NCBI RefSeq assembly: GCF_050003625.1
Contig: NC_134399.1
Span: 37,960,671-38,024,670 of the forward strand
DNA from: Haematobia irritans
Lineage: Eukaryota > Arthropoda > Insecta > Diptera > Muscidae
Direction of reading: 5' to 3'
Length of the DNA: 64,000 nt
Positions 39,671-49,830 of this stretch are shown here, one piece after another. A program made the translations under genes and the position numbers. The stretch's first letter is position 1. Every line of letters begins with the position of its first letter. The notes beneath the pieces are model-generated. The model was not told where the DNA came from and did no database searches. It saw only the letters and a program-made list of their open reading frames with translations.

Positions 39671-40190
39671 AGTACCTCTCAGTTGGAGAGGAATATTTTG
39701 CAAAATCTACCTAAACATCAAGAACTCTACCAAATGTCATTATATATTTGAATATAAACAAATACTGGCTATCAATAAACAAATACTGACCTGCAGTGAA
39801 AAAGTGTAATCAGCTGATACCTTAAAAATACCTTTCTAAATATGCCTTGGGTTCGTCTATTTCGAAGGAAGGAAGTTTCACAAATAGAGAAACCCATATT
39901 GGTTCGAATTCGTGTGACTGCTTTCTTCCGACTGGGGTTTCGTTCAATATACAGAAACAGGACATTAAAAATAATATGGTTTCTTTATGTTTTTGTAATT
40001 TAGAAAAAAATTAAACGCCATGATACATAAAATTGATCCTGACAGCAGTTTGTAGCCAATTTTGTTCCATTTCTATAGGAAATCGTGTGTGTCTAGTATA
40101 AGATACAAGATTGTAATATCGCCCTTCAGATGATCCGACGCTATAAACCTATTTAGATCAGTTTAACCCATATGTTGAAGCGCACGGGAA
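39671..40190. other. right border of minisatellite element and flank
   Basis: 'gcaaaatctacctaaacatc' near 39700 is the complement of the phrase at 2720-2745 and marks the family border. After that, nothing is recognised. Confidence 0.4.
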
Positions 40191-40192
40191 TT

Positions 40193-40435
40193 AGGTTAGG
40201 TTTGGTTAAAATGGCAACCCGATTTGATTCAGGCTCACTTAGGCTATTCAGTCCATTGTGATACCACATTAAGTAAAAGTATCACAATTTTTACCGTTGA
40301 ACTCATCCGATTATTTTCTTCCGTTGGACCGACCTGATTGTTCCAAAAACATTATCAGACTGGCTAAGATAACGTTTTCCAGGTCCGTCAGCAAACTAAA
40401 GTTTTATGCCCCTAATTTCAAAAAGTCGCCTTTTT
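40193..40435 (-). mobile_element. 5'-truncated LINE 3' end
   Basis: This is the same LINE 3' UTR as at 37251, more diverged: a GGTTAGG-type tail, 'caacccgatttgattcaggc', and 'gttccaaaaacattatcaga', with coding remnants of the C-terminus. Confidence 0.65.
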
Positions 40436-41249
40436 CGCCTTTCAATACTTTTAAATTTAAAAATTCAAATTGCTAAAATGTTTGGGTTCGGACAACTTTG
40501 CAGATTTTTGATTTTGGTTCTTGTGCTGGCGGTTGGTTACTCTGAAGTTTGCTGAAGCTAAAAATACAAACTGTCATTGTATAACTAAATTTATTCCACC
40601 TAAAATACTAAAACGATTCAAATATTCCTTTTAATAAATGCATTATATTTTAGGCAATCCGATGATTCAATAAAAATTGTTTATTCAATATTTTTAATAC
40701 TTATAAAAATGGTCAATGGTCTTTCGCAATGGCAATTCAAATTAAGTACCCAGCAAATTGATAACAAATAAATTAACATATCCAATGGTATCTGAATTCA
40801 GGCTATGATCACACTATTCACAATTTTTTGCTCAAATTGAACAACAAAAAAAGAGTATTTTGCGCCACAATACAATCAGCAAAAGTTTGGGTATGCCAAT
40901 GCATGGAACGTAATAAAACAATAGAATTTGATTACTCCAAAACAAAAAAAATCGTTATTCGTGTTCGAGCAAAAGATCTCTTCCAAAAATTGTTTGCAGT
41001 GTGAACATACCATTGCGATGATGTTTGGATATATGGAAAATGGAAATTTGAGATAGACTTAATGCTAATGTTAAGTTTATGGGGCAGAAATAAAAATTAT
41101 TTAAATTAAGCGACACAATATATGAGGGGATTTTATATTATCGTACATGTACAGATGTTATATATGACTGGAGTGGGTCACTTTCGATAGTTATATGTAT
41201 AGGGGGTATAATACGTTGGGGGAATGTGTCGGCATTGTAGAATCGCTAT
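40436..41249. other. 3' flank of the myosin light chain gene
   Basis: AT-rich. No gene or repeat family is recognised. Confidence 0.35.
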
Positions 41250-41840
41250 CTATTGTTCATCTTTATCCTTAGCACCGTGCTTTAAAATTCTGGTGAATTC
41301 TATATAATCAAATAGGCCACCCTTAATAGGAGCTTCTCTGTACATTTCATCAACCTAAGAGCAATAGAAAGAAAGTAGTTTTCGGTATAGAAAGAAAAAT
41401 AATATAAAAATAAAATTTACATCTTCATCTGTGAAACGATCACCCATTGTTGTTAACAATTCGCGTAGACGATCTTCTGGCAATACTCCAGTGTTTTCTT
41501 CATCGAAACAACCAAAAGCATTTTTAATAACATCTTCTGGATCTGTACCTTGTAGTCGTTCACCGAATAATGTTAAGAACATTGTGAAATTAATGGGACC
41601 AGGTGCTTCATTCATCATTGCTTCTAGATATTCATCTGTGGGATTTTTTCCCAACGAAGCAAGCATATCATGTAAGTCTTCCTTTTCGACGAAACCATCA
41701 CGATTTTGATCGATCATATTGAAGGCTTCTTTGAACTCGGCGATTTGCGCCTGATCAAACATTGCAAACACATTGGATGTGGCGCGTTGGGCACGCTTCT
41801 TGGTTGTAGCGCGACGACCAGCAGTTTTGCGAGAAGACAT
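41250..41840 (-). CDS. sqh: non-muscle myosin II regulatory light chain
   Basis: This is the regulatory light chain of cytoplasmic myosin II, which binds the heavy-chain neck and controls contractility. Coding exons are 41840-41421 and 41354-41250, with a 66-bp intron, phase 0. The product is 174 residues, the length I recall for Drosophila spaghetti squash. The N-terminus [20 protein letters not shown] is followed by TSNVF, where Thr-Ser is the known kinase site. The first EF-hand loop [12 protein letters not shown] keeps its Ca/Mg ligands, and later EF hands are degenerate as usual for the family. The C-terminus is [18 protein letters not shown] acceptor 7 bp before the ATG indicates a 5' UTR intron. 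It appears intact. Confidence 0.96.
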
Positions 41841-41956
41841 GTTTGATCTGAAAATGAGAGTTAAAGTTAGTGTAGGAAACAAGTAAGGAAGTGGTAAAGT
41901 TAGAGCCAAATATTAAAGCTAAACAGATGTGGTTTTTTATTGTCAGAATTTTTGTA

Positions 41957-42254
41957 GGAGCCACCGTGTTGCAATGGTTAGCATGCCCGCCCTGTGTTTA
42001 ATACCAATTTCGACACCACAGAAAAGTTATCAGTGGTGCCTCTATTCCCGCTCAGTAATGCTGGTGAGTTTTTCAACCATTGTGGAAACAATGTTCGAAT
42101 TCAGCTATAAAATGTAGGTTCCTTGCCATTGAGCTAATTATAGAAGCCATCAACACTCACCGATTCAGGAGAATTTCACCAACTGTGAATGTATCTCAAT
42201 GGACTGTATAGTCTGAGCCTAAATATCAAACTGCAACTATAGCTAGCCTAACCT
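41957..42254 (+). mobile_element. tRNA-derived SINE, old diverged copy
   Basis: The head 'ccaccgtgttgcaatggtta' and a damaged B-box region are followed by the body and 3' end ('caatggactgtatagtctga'), finishing in GCCTAACCT. It is about 500 bp upstream of the myosin light chain translation start. Confidence 0.75.
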
Positions 42255-43410
42255 ATATTTTGAATATTGGGCAATGACAAAAATATGCAAGACTGGAGAA
42301 ACGCCGAAATGCGTCCAAAGAACAAAAACATTGTCAAGCAATGCTAAACAAAAATAGGGCACAAGGAATTCTGGCAAATGGATTAAAGATCGTTTGCCTC
42401 AGTGACCAAAGGCAGCGTTGATGTTTATTGTTAACAAGGGAGACGGGAAACGATATAGTACAAAGCACAAGTGAAGGTGCAGCTACATGAAGATGCTGCA
42501 AGCCTTCGTCACCCCGAATCTATATTGAGCATGCTACCCAGACTTACCAATAAGAAGGTTGACCGTTTGGATGAGACGAATAGACCAAGACGGCATGCGG
42601 CTTTTTATTGAAAATTCCGAACATTATTGGACATTGCTCTTTAAAATGATTTGAACAGATAAGGCGAATGCACAGATGTATATGCAATTGCATCCACACC
42701 CAACCACACTTTAATGAACAACCAAAAATAGTATTTCTTTAATACAAACAAAAAACTGTCAGCATTTGTGTGTCAAATGGAAGCAGATAACTTTGTAGTT
42801 CAATATATACGATCATGTTTTGGGTATGACTCAAGCAATTTCAGCCGAACATGATTTTCGTATTTTACCAAAGCAGCTAGCAACTTTAAATTTTCAAGTT
42901 TTCGTCATTATGCTATACTACCTTATAAGGTAAAAATAGACCACCAATGCTCATTTTTAATTCCAAGAAGGCAAACTCCAAAATCGAACTATACATTATT
43001 TTAAATATATTGTGATTTATTATACCTCAAGGCATGTTTTGAATACTATTATTTTCTAATTGCGATCCTATTCCCATTATCCTCTCACTTTATTCCGACC
43101 AGATGATTCATGCCAACAAAATAAAAAAAAAAACAGATTTGTTTAATTAAGACATTACACATCATCAATTTATGTTTTTTAACAAAACAAAGAAACGATT
43201 ACACATCTGCTTTCATATATATTGTCGCCTTATGTACACCCAAGATATATATCTCTTCACTTACATTTTTATTGTTAATTTAATATGACGATAATATAAT
43301 AAAGAAAAACAAATCTCTACTTTCCGACTGCTTGCTTTAACTGCGAGAAAATTTGGATAATGAGAAAACACCTAGTGTTAGCCAACACTACTCTAGCACA
43401 GGGGTGGAAA
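42255..43410. other. intergenic DNA, no gene recognised
   Basis: A less AT-rich stretch at 42260-42620 has no long frame and no motif. The remainder is AT-rich. Confidence 0.3.
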
Positions 43411-43414
43411 ATAG

Positions 43415-43880
43415 CACACTGAAATCGTACTAAAACAGCTTTGTAAAAGTGCTGTTTAAAGCCAAAAGGTACTGGAATGAGTTATTGTTTGATTTCTTCT
43501 ATTATACCAAAAATTTAGCAATACCAAATTTCATGAAGGTTGGAACCAGATGGCGATGCTCATATCTAGCAATGCGTGATCGCGACCGATTCTAATTTAT
43601 ACGTATTTATCCCCGTTATATTTGAATTATCTGCATAGACAATCGTCACACTTGAAATCGTACAAAAACAGCTTTGTAAAAGTGCTGTTTAAAGCCAAAA
43701 GGTACTGGAATGAGTTATTGTTTGATTTCTTCTATTGTACCAAAAATTTAGCAATACCAAATTTCATGAAGGTTGGAACCAGATGGCGATGCTCATATCT
43801 AGCAATGCGTGATCGCGACCGATTCTAATTTATACGTATTTATCCCCGTTATATTTGAATTATCTGCATGGACAATCGTC
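43415..43880. repeat. 233-bp tandem duplication
   Basis: The segment from CACACT(T)GAAATCGTAC to 'gcatagacaatcgtc' occurs twice in direct succession (from 43415 and from about 43647), with only a few differences. Period 233. Confidence 0.88.
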
Positions 43881-43895
43881 TTCCAAAGGCTTTAG

Positions 43896-45039
43896 CATGG
43901 CTGAATAAGGAGGTTGAATCACGATAACAAAAACAACAAATTTCAATATGTTGTTTACAATTTTAAGAAGTCAAAATCAGCTGATAAAAGAATCGTATGG
44001 CATTGGTAAAAGTGGCAATTATTTATTCTTTCAATTGTCCTGAAAAAATAATTAAAATCCAGAGAAAAATAAAGGTTCAAATTTAATTGCGTCACCTATG
44101 AGTGATTGTGAAGTGGATAATTCATCCGAGGAACGCCGATATGAGACAAATAAGACTTAATACCCACCAAAGTTAAGAATGGAAGTCAGTCAAATGGATC
44201 TTCGCCATCTATTAACAAAAACAGTTTATGATGCAGTTTAAAAACTGATGTGCGTGGTATTTTGGGTCTGGAATATGTTATCAAGATACTCAAGTCATCT
44301 TTGAACAATTGTTCAGCTATGAATGCGCGAGTTTGTTTGAGATGCATTTGCTATGCAGTGTCATTTGGAGAGCTGCAATCACCATAAACATATGATTTTG
44401 AAATCTTAAAATTTTGTCGAAATAAAAAAATTGTAATCATATGGGCCATGGCTGAACAAGAAGGTTAAATCATAGGCCCATATGATTACAATTTTTTTAT
44501 TTCGACAAAATTTTAAGATGTCAAAATCATATGTTTATGGTGATTGCAGCTCTCCAAATGACACTGCATAGCAAATGCATCTCAAACAAACTCGCGCATT
44601 CATAGCTGGAGAATTGTTCAAAGATGACTTGAGTATCTTGATAACATATTCCAGACCCAAAATCATCATAAACTGTTTTTGTTAATAGATGGCGAAGATC
44701 CATTTGACTGACTTCCATTCTTAACTTTGGTAGGTATTATAGTCTTATTTGTCTCATATCGGCGTTCCTCGGATGAATTATCCACTTCACAATCACTCAT
44801 AGGTGACGCAATTAAATTTGAACCTTTATTATTCTCTGATTTGAATTATTTTTTTCAGGGCAATTGAAAGAATAAATAATTGCCACTTTTACCAATGCCA
44901 TACGATTCTTTTATCAGCTGATTTTGACTTCTTAAAATTGTAAACAGCATATTAAAATTTGTTGTTTTTGTTATCGTGATTCAACCTCCTTATTCAGCCA
45001 TGATATGGGCCCATGATTTAACCTTCTTGTTCAGCCATG
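43896..45039. mobile_element. foldback element with CATGGCTGAA ends and 8-bp target duplication
   Basis: The flanking 8-mers are identical: GGCTTTAG at 43888-43895 and 45040-45047. The ends read CATGGCTGAATAAGGAGGTT at the left and the complement of CATGGCTGAACAAGAAGGTT at the right. Long inverted arms (43896-44447 and 44475-45002, over 500 bp each) match closely except for about 24 extra bases in the left arm. The 27-bp centre repeats the right terminal sequence. A CA start and an 8-bp duplication fit P-superfamily elements. No transposase; the open frames are incidental. Confidence 0.8.
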
Positions 45040-45391
45040 GGCTTTAGGCACGGTACTTTTTATACTCAAACAACAAGTATCAACCCTGCTCTAGCACCTA
45101 GTGTTTTCGATAACCGATATCGATTATATTAATATCGGTGAACGATTTTTAATTCGATTCAAAAGTCAAAAATTGTTGCAAGTAGGTAAATTGCCAATAA
45201 ACACAAGAATTGGAGAAGTAGCTATGATCAACACGCGTTAAGATATTCTTCAAAAACTAGATTCAAAACAAACACAATGAATTTGTTGAAGATAGCGATG
45301 TCGTTAACATTCGAAAATAAAATATCTGAAAACAGCAGGATGACAGATGCAACAAAAACGAATTAAATCAATACCCAGTAGTGGTCTGTGA

Positions 45392-46034
45392 CAGGCCTGT
45401 TCCCATAATCGTAATCGCAAACAAGTTTTGATTTCTCCAATTAGACTTGTTCCGGTCATCGCAAAAATTTTCCGATTTCAAATCGATGAGACTTGCCTCT
45501 GCGAATTCAAAATAAATTGATCAATTATTCCAAGATATTGTAAAACTTGTATAAAACAATAAATTGCTATATGTCTTGGCAGTAAATCAAAAATATAAAA
45601 TATCGAAATAATGTACTTGTAAAGTAATAATCGCGTACTTTTTGGAGCGACTCCATTTTGACACAATCTACTGAAGGGAAGTTTTGCGATTCGTATATCG
45701 TGTTCCAAATATTACGATTTTATTTAGAAACTGGTGAGAATGAAACTCAATGCAACACTGAGTAGCGTGGCGCCATATTTATTTTGTAATTTTGCTGCGT
45801 CGATGTATTTCGAAAGAGGTAATTGAATTAAAAAAAGCCATTCCTTGTAATTTAATTGTTTTTCTTTTTCGAAAAAAATTTGCTGGTCTAAAATGTTTTT
45901 TCTTAAACAGCTGATTTTGACAGACTTTGGATTTTCAATTCCATACGCTTTCGAGCGATTTCCGGAACAAGCAATCATAAATCGCACGATTTTATTTTCG
46001 ATGCAACATTTTGCGAAATTGGGAACAGACCCGT
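45392..46034. mobile_element. MITE with GGYCTGTTCCCA ends
   Basis: The left end GGCCTGTTCCCATAATCG and the complement of the right end GGTCTGTTCCCAATTTCG form imperfect inverted repeats about 640 bp apart. The interior has no convincing transposase. Confidence 0.55.
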
Positions 46035-46183
46035 CTGTATTCAGGTTTAACATCGAATCACATCGTTAAGAAGGGATAACAAGAAAAAAACCAAGCTATT
46101 CGGTAGTCGTTTTAAACTACATTTCCAATCGTTTAAAGTCAGCTGTGTAGTTTTCTGTGAAGATAACAATCAATACATCCTTA

Positions 46184-46618
46184 AGTGTGTAAATATAACC
46201 ATAGCGATAGGCGGTAGGCGAACACTTATTTACGTGTATTTCTTATGGGAAGCCCAAAATCCGCGACGGAATACCGTGACGGCTAGCGACGTGTCGCTAA
46301 ATTAAAACTTATTCTAACTCCTTGGCGAAAACTGGTATTGTGTTGCCATCGCTTATCAATTTTTTTAACTCACCACTAGGAATTGCTGTTGCCTGGAGAC
46401 GTGTAGATTATTTTTTCTTGAAATAACTCAACAAATAACAAGCCATTGTATGTTTTTATTCAACTTCATTGTTTAATATTGTCAAAGCGTGCTATATTGA
46501 CAACAAAAACGCTAGGAAACGTGAAAAAGGGAATTATTCGCCGTCAAGCTTATTGTATTTGCCGTTGCGGCAAAAAGGTTTCGCCTACCGCCTATCGCTA
46601 TGGTTATATTTACACACT
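46184..46618. mobile_element. MITE with perfect 39-bp terminal inverted repeats
   Basis: 46184-46222 is the exact reverse complement of 46580-46618; it starts AGTGTGTAAATATAACC and includes CGATAGGCGGTAGGCGAA. The interior (about 357 bp) is less AT-rich than its surroundings and has no recognised gene. The superfamily is not assigned, since no clear target duplication is visible. Confidence 0.8.
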
Positions 46619-46986
46619 AATGGTGTTTTCTTTTCTGAAAAAAGTGCTTTGCCGTCATTTTGCACAGAATGCGCATTTTTAAAATGTTACCAGCAACCTA
46701 AAAAATGCTATCATTTCAGCGGGCAGAAAAGAATTCAAAGAAGGAAACAGGACAATCGCAGCACTCTCGTTTGTTGGCAGTGCTGAAAATGCCCGTAATT
46801 TGCCTCTATGCGTGGCACTATTTTCACAACAGAATTCGTAGCCTTTTCGCACTTTTGCCTGTTTTTTTAGAAAAGAACCTAAAAAGTATATTTTCCGGCC
46901 AAAATGCAAAAAAGTGCGCATTTTTTACAAGAAAAGAAAACGCCGTAAGTAAGCCAGGAAGATTTTTTGGTTGTTTATTTTCTCTA

Positions 46987-47210
46987 AAGCTGAGTACTAT
47001 GTTCAGTTTTCAAGTTGAAAATCTGCTTGTTTTCACGGTTACTTTTCTTAATTAATTAATTTAGAAATATAAAAGTATTTGCAATCAATTCCTTGGATCT
47101 TTTCCATCCATTATTTGGCAAGACTTGATTAAAATATAATCGTCTTCATAAATATATTTGTATTTTAACTTCAGGGTTTTGGTGAAAAAACAGAACATAG
47201 TACTCACCTT
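46987..47210. mobile_element. TTAA-flanked MITE with AGTACTATGTTC ends
   Basis: This is an inverted-orientation counterpart of 22045-22268, with the same length (224 bp) and the same ends. TTAA follows the right end and TAAA precedes the left. Confidence 0.78.
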
Positions 47211-47830
47211 AATGCATTGACGTTATCAGCAGAAAATTTTATTCATGCAAAATAGTGTCTTTAATGATGTGGTTACTTTTAATAGGAAAAATTGGATCGC
47301 TTCTCTATTACAAAATAGTTTTCTGCAATGTTTTAAAAATCCAACGGTTTTAAGAATTTCGAAGGGCGGAACTGCCTTCGATGGTCTCGAATTAAAAGGT
47401 ATTTTACATAGATTGAAAATGCCGCCTACTTTTTACTTCCGGCTATTTGTATTTTATTTAAATTAGCAAACAATTTCCAATTTTGAAATTTCATTCCAGC
47501 GCTTTGCGTGACAGGGCTGCCAAGCGCAACGCAGATTTAGTAACAATTCTCAATGATTACTTGCAGAATGACCCAAACGTTGATGTAAACAATTTTTTTC
47601 ATAGACAACGTTAACAAAGCAATTATCGCAAAGAAATACATGATCTCTCTACAGAATATGTTACTAAATACATGTTTTTTTTAGCAATAAATGTTGTTTT
47701 CTACACTATCATGCAACGATCAAATCAAGCTTGAGAGAGTATGTGAGCGTTAGTCACGAAATCTCTGTGAATGTATGTCCCGACAACAAAATCACACTCA
47801 AGAAACTACTCACAAGAATAACAGTACCCG

Positions 47831-48142
47831 GCCAACATTTTTTGAATTTACGGCACTTCTGAGAATCCCCACCACGTCGAAAACAGTCGTATACGATATC
47901 CATCGGAGGAAAAGTCCCGTCAAAATTAAGAAGTTGTTCCACGTCAAGTTACTATATTAAAACATCGCAGAGTGCAATTATAAGGTGGCTTTTTAAATAA
48001 ATTTATAACGAAACCAATAAGAGCTCCATCAACTTTCAGACAAAGTGCGTTTTAGATAATTGTAATATAATCATTGTGATCAAGTAAAACACGATTATAT
48101 ACATGCTTATTAATTTGTAAAAAAATATATAAATTATTCCAT
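47831..48142 (+). mobile_element. CCCTGCC-type MITE, copy c (5' part)
   Basis: It begins CCGGCCAACATTTTTTGAAT and follows the family to 'aaattattccat', where an LTR element is inserted. The family sequence resumes for a short stretch at 49379. Confidence 0.7.
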
Positions 48143-48331
48143 TATAATTGTCCAAAATTTATTGTTTATTTAAAAAAAGTATTTTTTAGGAGACAATTAT
48201 ATATTTTTTAGTTGATAGAATATACATCGAATGAATTACAAATTCCTTTTTTTTATCACAAAAAATATTCGTAGCTAACTCGATAAAAAATATTTTTTAT
48301 TGTCAAGTATTTGGTAGTTCAGTGTCCTACA
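48143..48331 (-). repeat. LTR (3' LTR on minus strand)
   Basis: It runs TATAATTGTCCAAAATTT to TCAGTGTCCTACA on the plus strand and matches 49190-49378 over its whole length by eye. Confidence 0.9.
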
Positions 48332-48362
48332 GTACTCCCCCTCTAGAGGAAGCCTCATACCT

Positions 48363-49172
48363 TTAGTCTGTGTTATCGTCTACGGACACGTATGCAGTTT
48401 TAACTCGATCTAATGAAACCGTTTTGGTTGTAAGATTGAATTTGATCGTCATGTGCTTCGGAGTTCTGTTTAAAACTTGAAAGGGGCCCTCGTACGGTGG
48501 TTGCAATGATTTCCGTACCCCATCTTTTCTCACGAAGACGAATTTCGAATTCTGAAGGTCCTTGTGAACAAAAACCGTTTCTTTAGAGTTATATTTAGTA
48601 TTTTTTGGTTGAAGATTTTCCATGTCCGTTTTCAGTTGCAAAACAAATTCATTTGTTGGTATCTCTTGCCTACTCGGTTGTAAAAATTCTCCAGGTACTT
48701 TAATTGAGAGTCCGTAGACCATTTCCGATGGCGTTGCTTCTACATCACTCTTTAGACTTGTTCGAATTCCCAGCAGAACGGTCGGTAGAACGTCCATCCA
48801 TTTTTGAGTGTTATGGCACATGATTGCCGATTTAAGGGTTCTATGGAATCGCTCAACCATTCCATTAGAACAGGGATGATAGGGAGTGGTTCGGATTCGT
48901 TCACAACCCAATAGCTTCGTGAGTTCACGGAAGAGCGTTGACTCAAATTGCCTACCTTGATCCGTTTCGGCAATTACAATAAATGATTTCGCGGATTCAG
49001 TTTCGATTCCATGTTGGATAAACTGAGCCTCTGCTAGCACAAACCATAGCGTAGTGTTCGACTTCCAGAATTTTGGTAATTTTATTGCATTTGTAGTTGA
49101 GGAATTTGCTGTTTGACCTACTGCACCCTCGGTGGGCGCGTCTGCGGATCTTGTTGTTGGCGCCATATTCAA
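48363..49172 (-). pseudogene. gag-integrase chimeric frame of deleted LTR element
   Basis: This single open frame joins two distant parts of a retrotransposon polyprotein. The start (from MAPTTRSADAPTEG at 49166) and KLPKFWKSNTTLWFVLAEAQ resemble the N-terminus of gypsy-type gag. It then jumps, in frame, at about residue 68 into the integrase: TDQGRQFES carries the second catalytic Asp and MVERFHR the catalytic Glu, with 35 residues between (D35E). The first catalytic Asp is lost in the deletion. The C-terminal part contains YEGPFQVLNR, typical of the integrase tail. It is not a working integrase; whether the chimera is expressed is unknown. Confidence 0.82.
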
Positions 49173-49189
49173 ACGTCGGGGTCACCAAT

Positions 49190-49378
49190 TATAATTGTCC
49201 AAAATTTATTGTTTATTTAAAAAAAGTATTTTTTAGGAGACAATTATATATTTTTTAGTTGATAGAATATACATCGAATGAATTACAAATTCCTTTTTTT
49301 TATCACAAAAAATATTCGTAGCTAACTCGATAAAAAATATTTTTTATTGTCAAGTATTTGGTAGTTCAGTGTCCTACA
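49190..49378 (-). repeat. LTR (5' LTR on minus strand)
   Basis: Matches 48143-48331. The primer-binding-like TGG sequence lies directly inside it. Confidence 0.9.
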
Positions 49379-49435
49379 CCATGTATAACATTTATACGAA
49401 TAAAATCACATAGAACGTAAAAAAGTACCATTACC

Positions 49436-49830
49436 TGCCAGCATTTTTTAAATTTGACGCGCTTCTGAGAATCCCCACCACGCCGAAAACAGTCGTATAC
49501 GATATCCAAAATACGTCGGAGAAGAACCGTTACTATCGCATGAGTGCAATTATTAGGTGCCTTTATAGATAAATTTAAAACGACGCCAAAAAGAGCCCCT
49601 TCATACTATTAGAAAAAGTTAATTTAATATAGTTGTGGGAGCCACCGTGGTGCAACGGTTAGCATGCCGGCTTTGCATGTTGCAGCGTCTTTCATCCAGT
49701 TTGTTTATTTTCGATGGAGGCGGCGTGTCTGAAAAAATATCTGAAAAACTATCAATTAACACCATTTGGAAATTCGAAAATTTTTCACCAATATACCGTT
49801 CACAATTTTAAGCGTAGTAATTATCGTTCG
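49436..49830 (+). mobile_element. CCCTGCC-type MITE, rearranged copy with SINE head inside
   Basis: It begins CTGCCAGCATTTTTTAAATT and follows the family to 'aatatagttgt'. A 33-bp SINE head (49647-49680, with GTGGTGCAACGGTTAGCATG) then intervenes, and the MITE resumes at 'gttgcagcgtctttcatcc'. The middle of the MITE is missing. No B box or SINE tail is present. Confidence 0.6.

Larger units (their letters stand above)
48143..49378 (-). mobile_element. short LTR retrotransposon, Ty3/gypsy-like
   Basis: Two 189-bp LTRs (48143-48331 and 49190-49378), apparently identical, enclose an 858-bp interior. A 4-bp target duplication CCAT flanks the element (48139-48142 and 49379-49382). On the minus strand, a TGG-starting primer-binding-like sequence (TGGTGACCCCGACG) follows the 5' LTR by two bases, and a purine run AGAGGGGGAG precedes the 3' LTR. 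Protease, reverse transcriptase and RNase H are all missing, so it must have moved using another element's enzymes. It interrupts CCCTGCC-type copy c. Matching LTRs suggest a recent insertion. Confidence 0.9.

Noticed and set aside
41841..41909. N-terminal extension of the myosin light chain frame
   Set aside because: It reads through a TTTTCAG acceptor just before MSSRK; the 174-residue form matches the family.
44527..44718. Frame within the foldback element
   Set aside because: It lies in an inverted arm and its mirror copy is broken; there is no sign of selection.
46446..47055. Overlapping frames rich in Lys and Cys near 46.5-47 kb as a gene
   Set aside because: They overlap the perfect-TIR element and a MITE, and show no domain.
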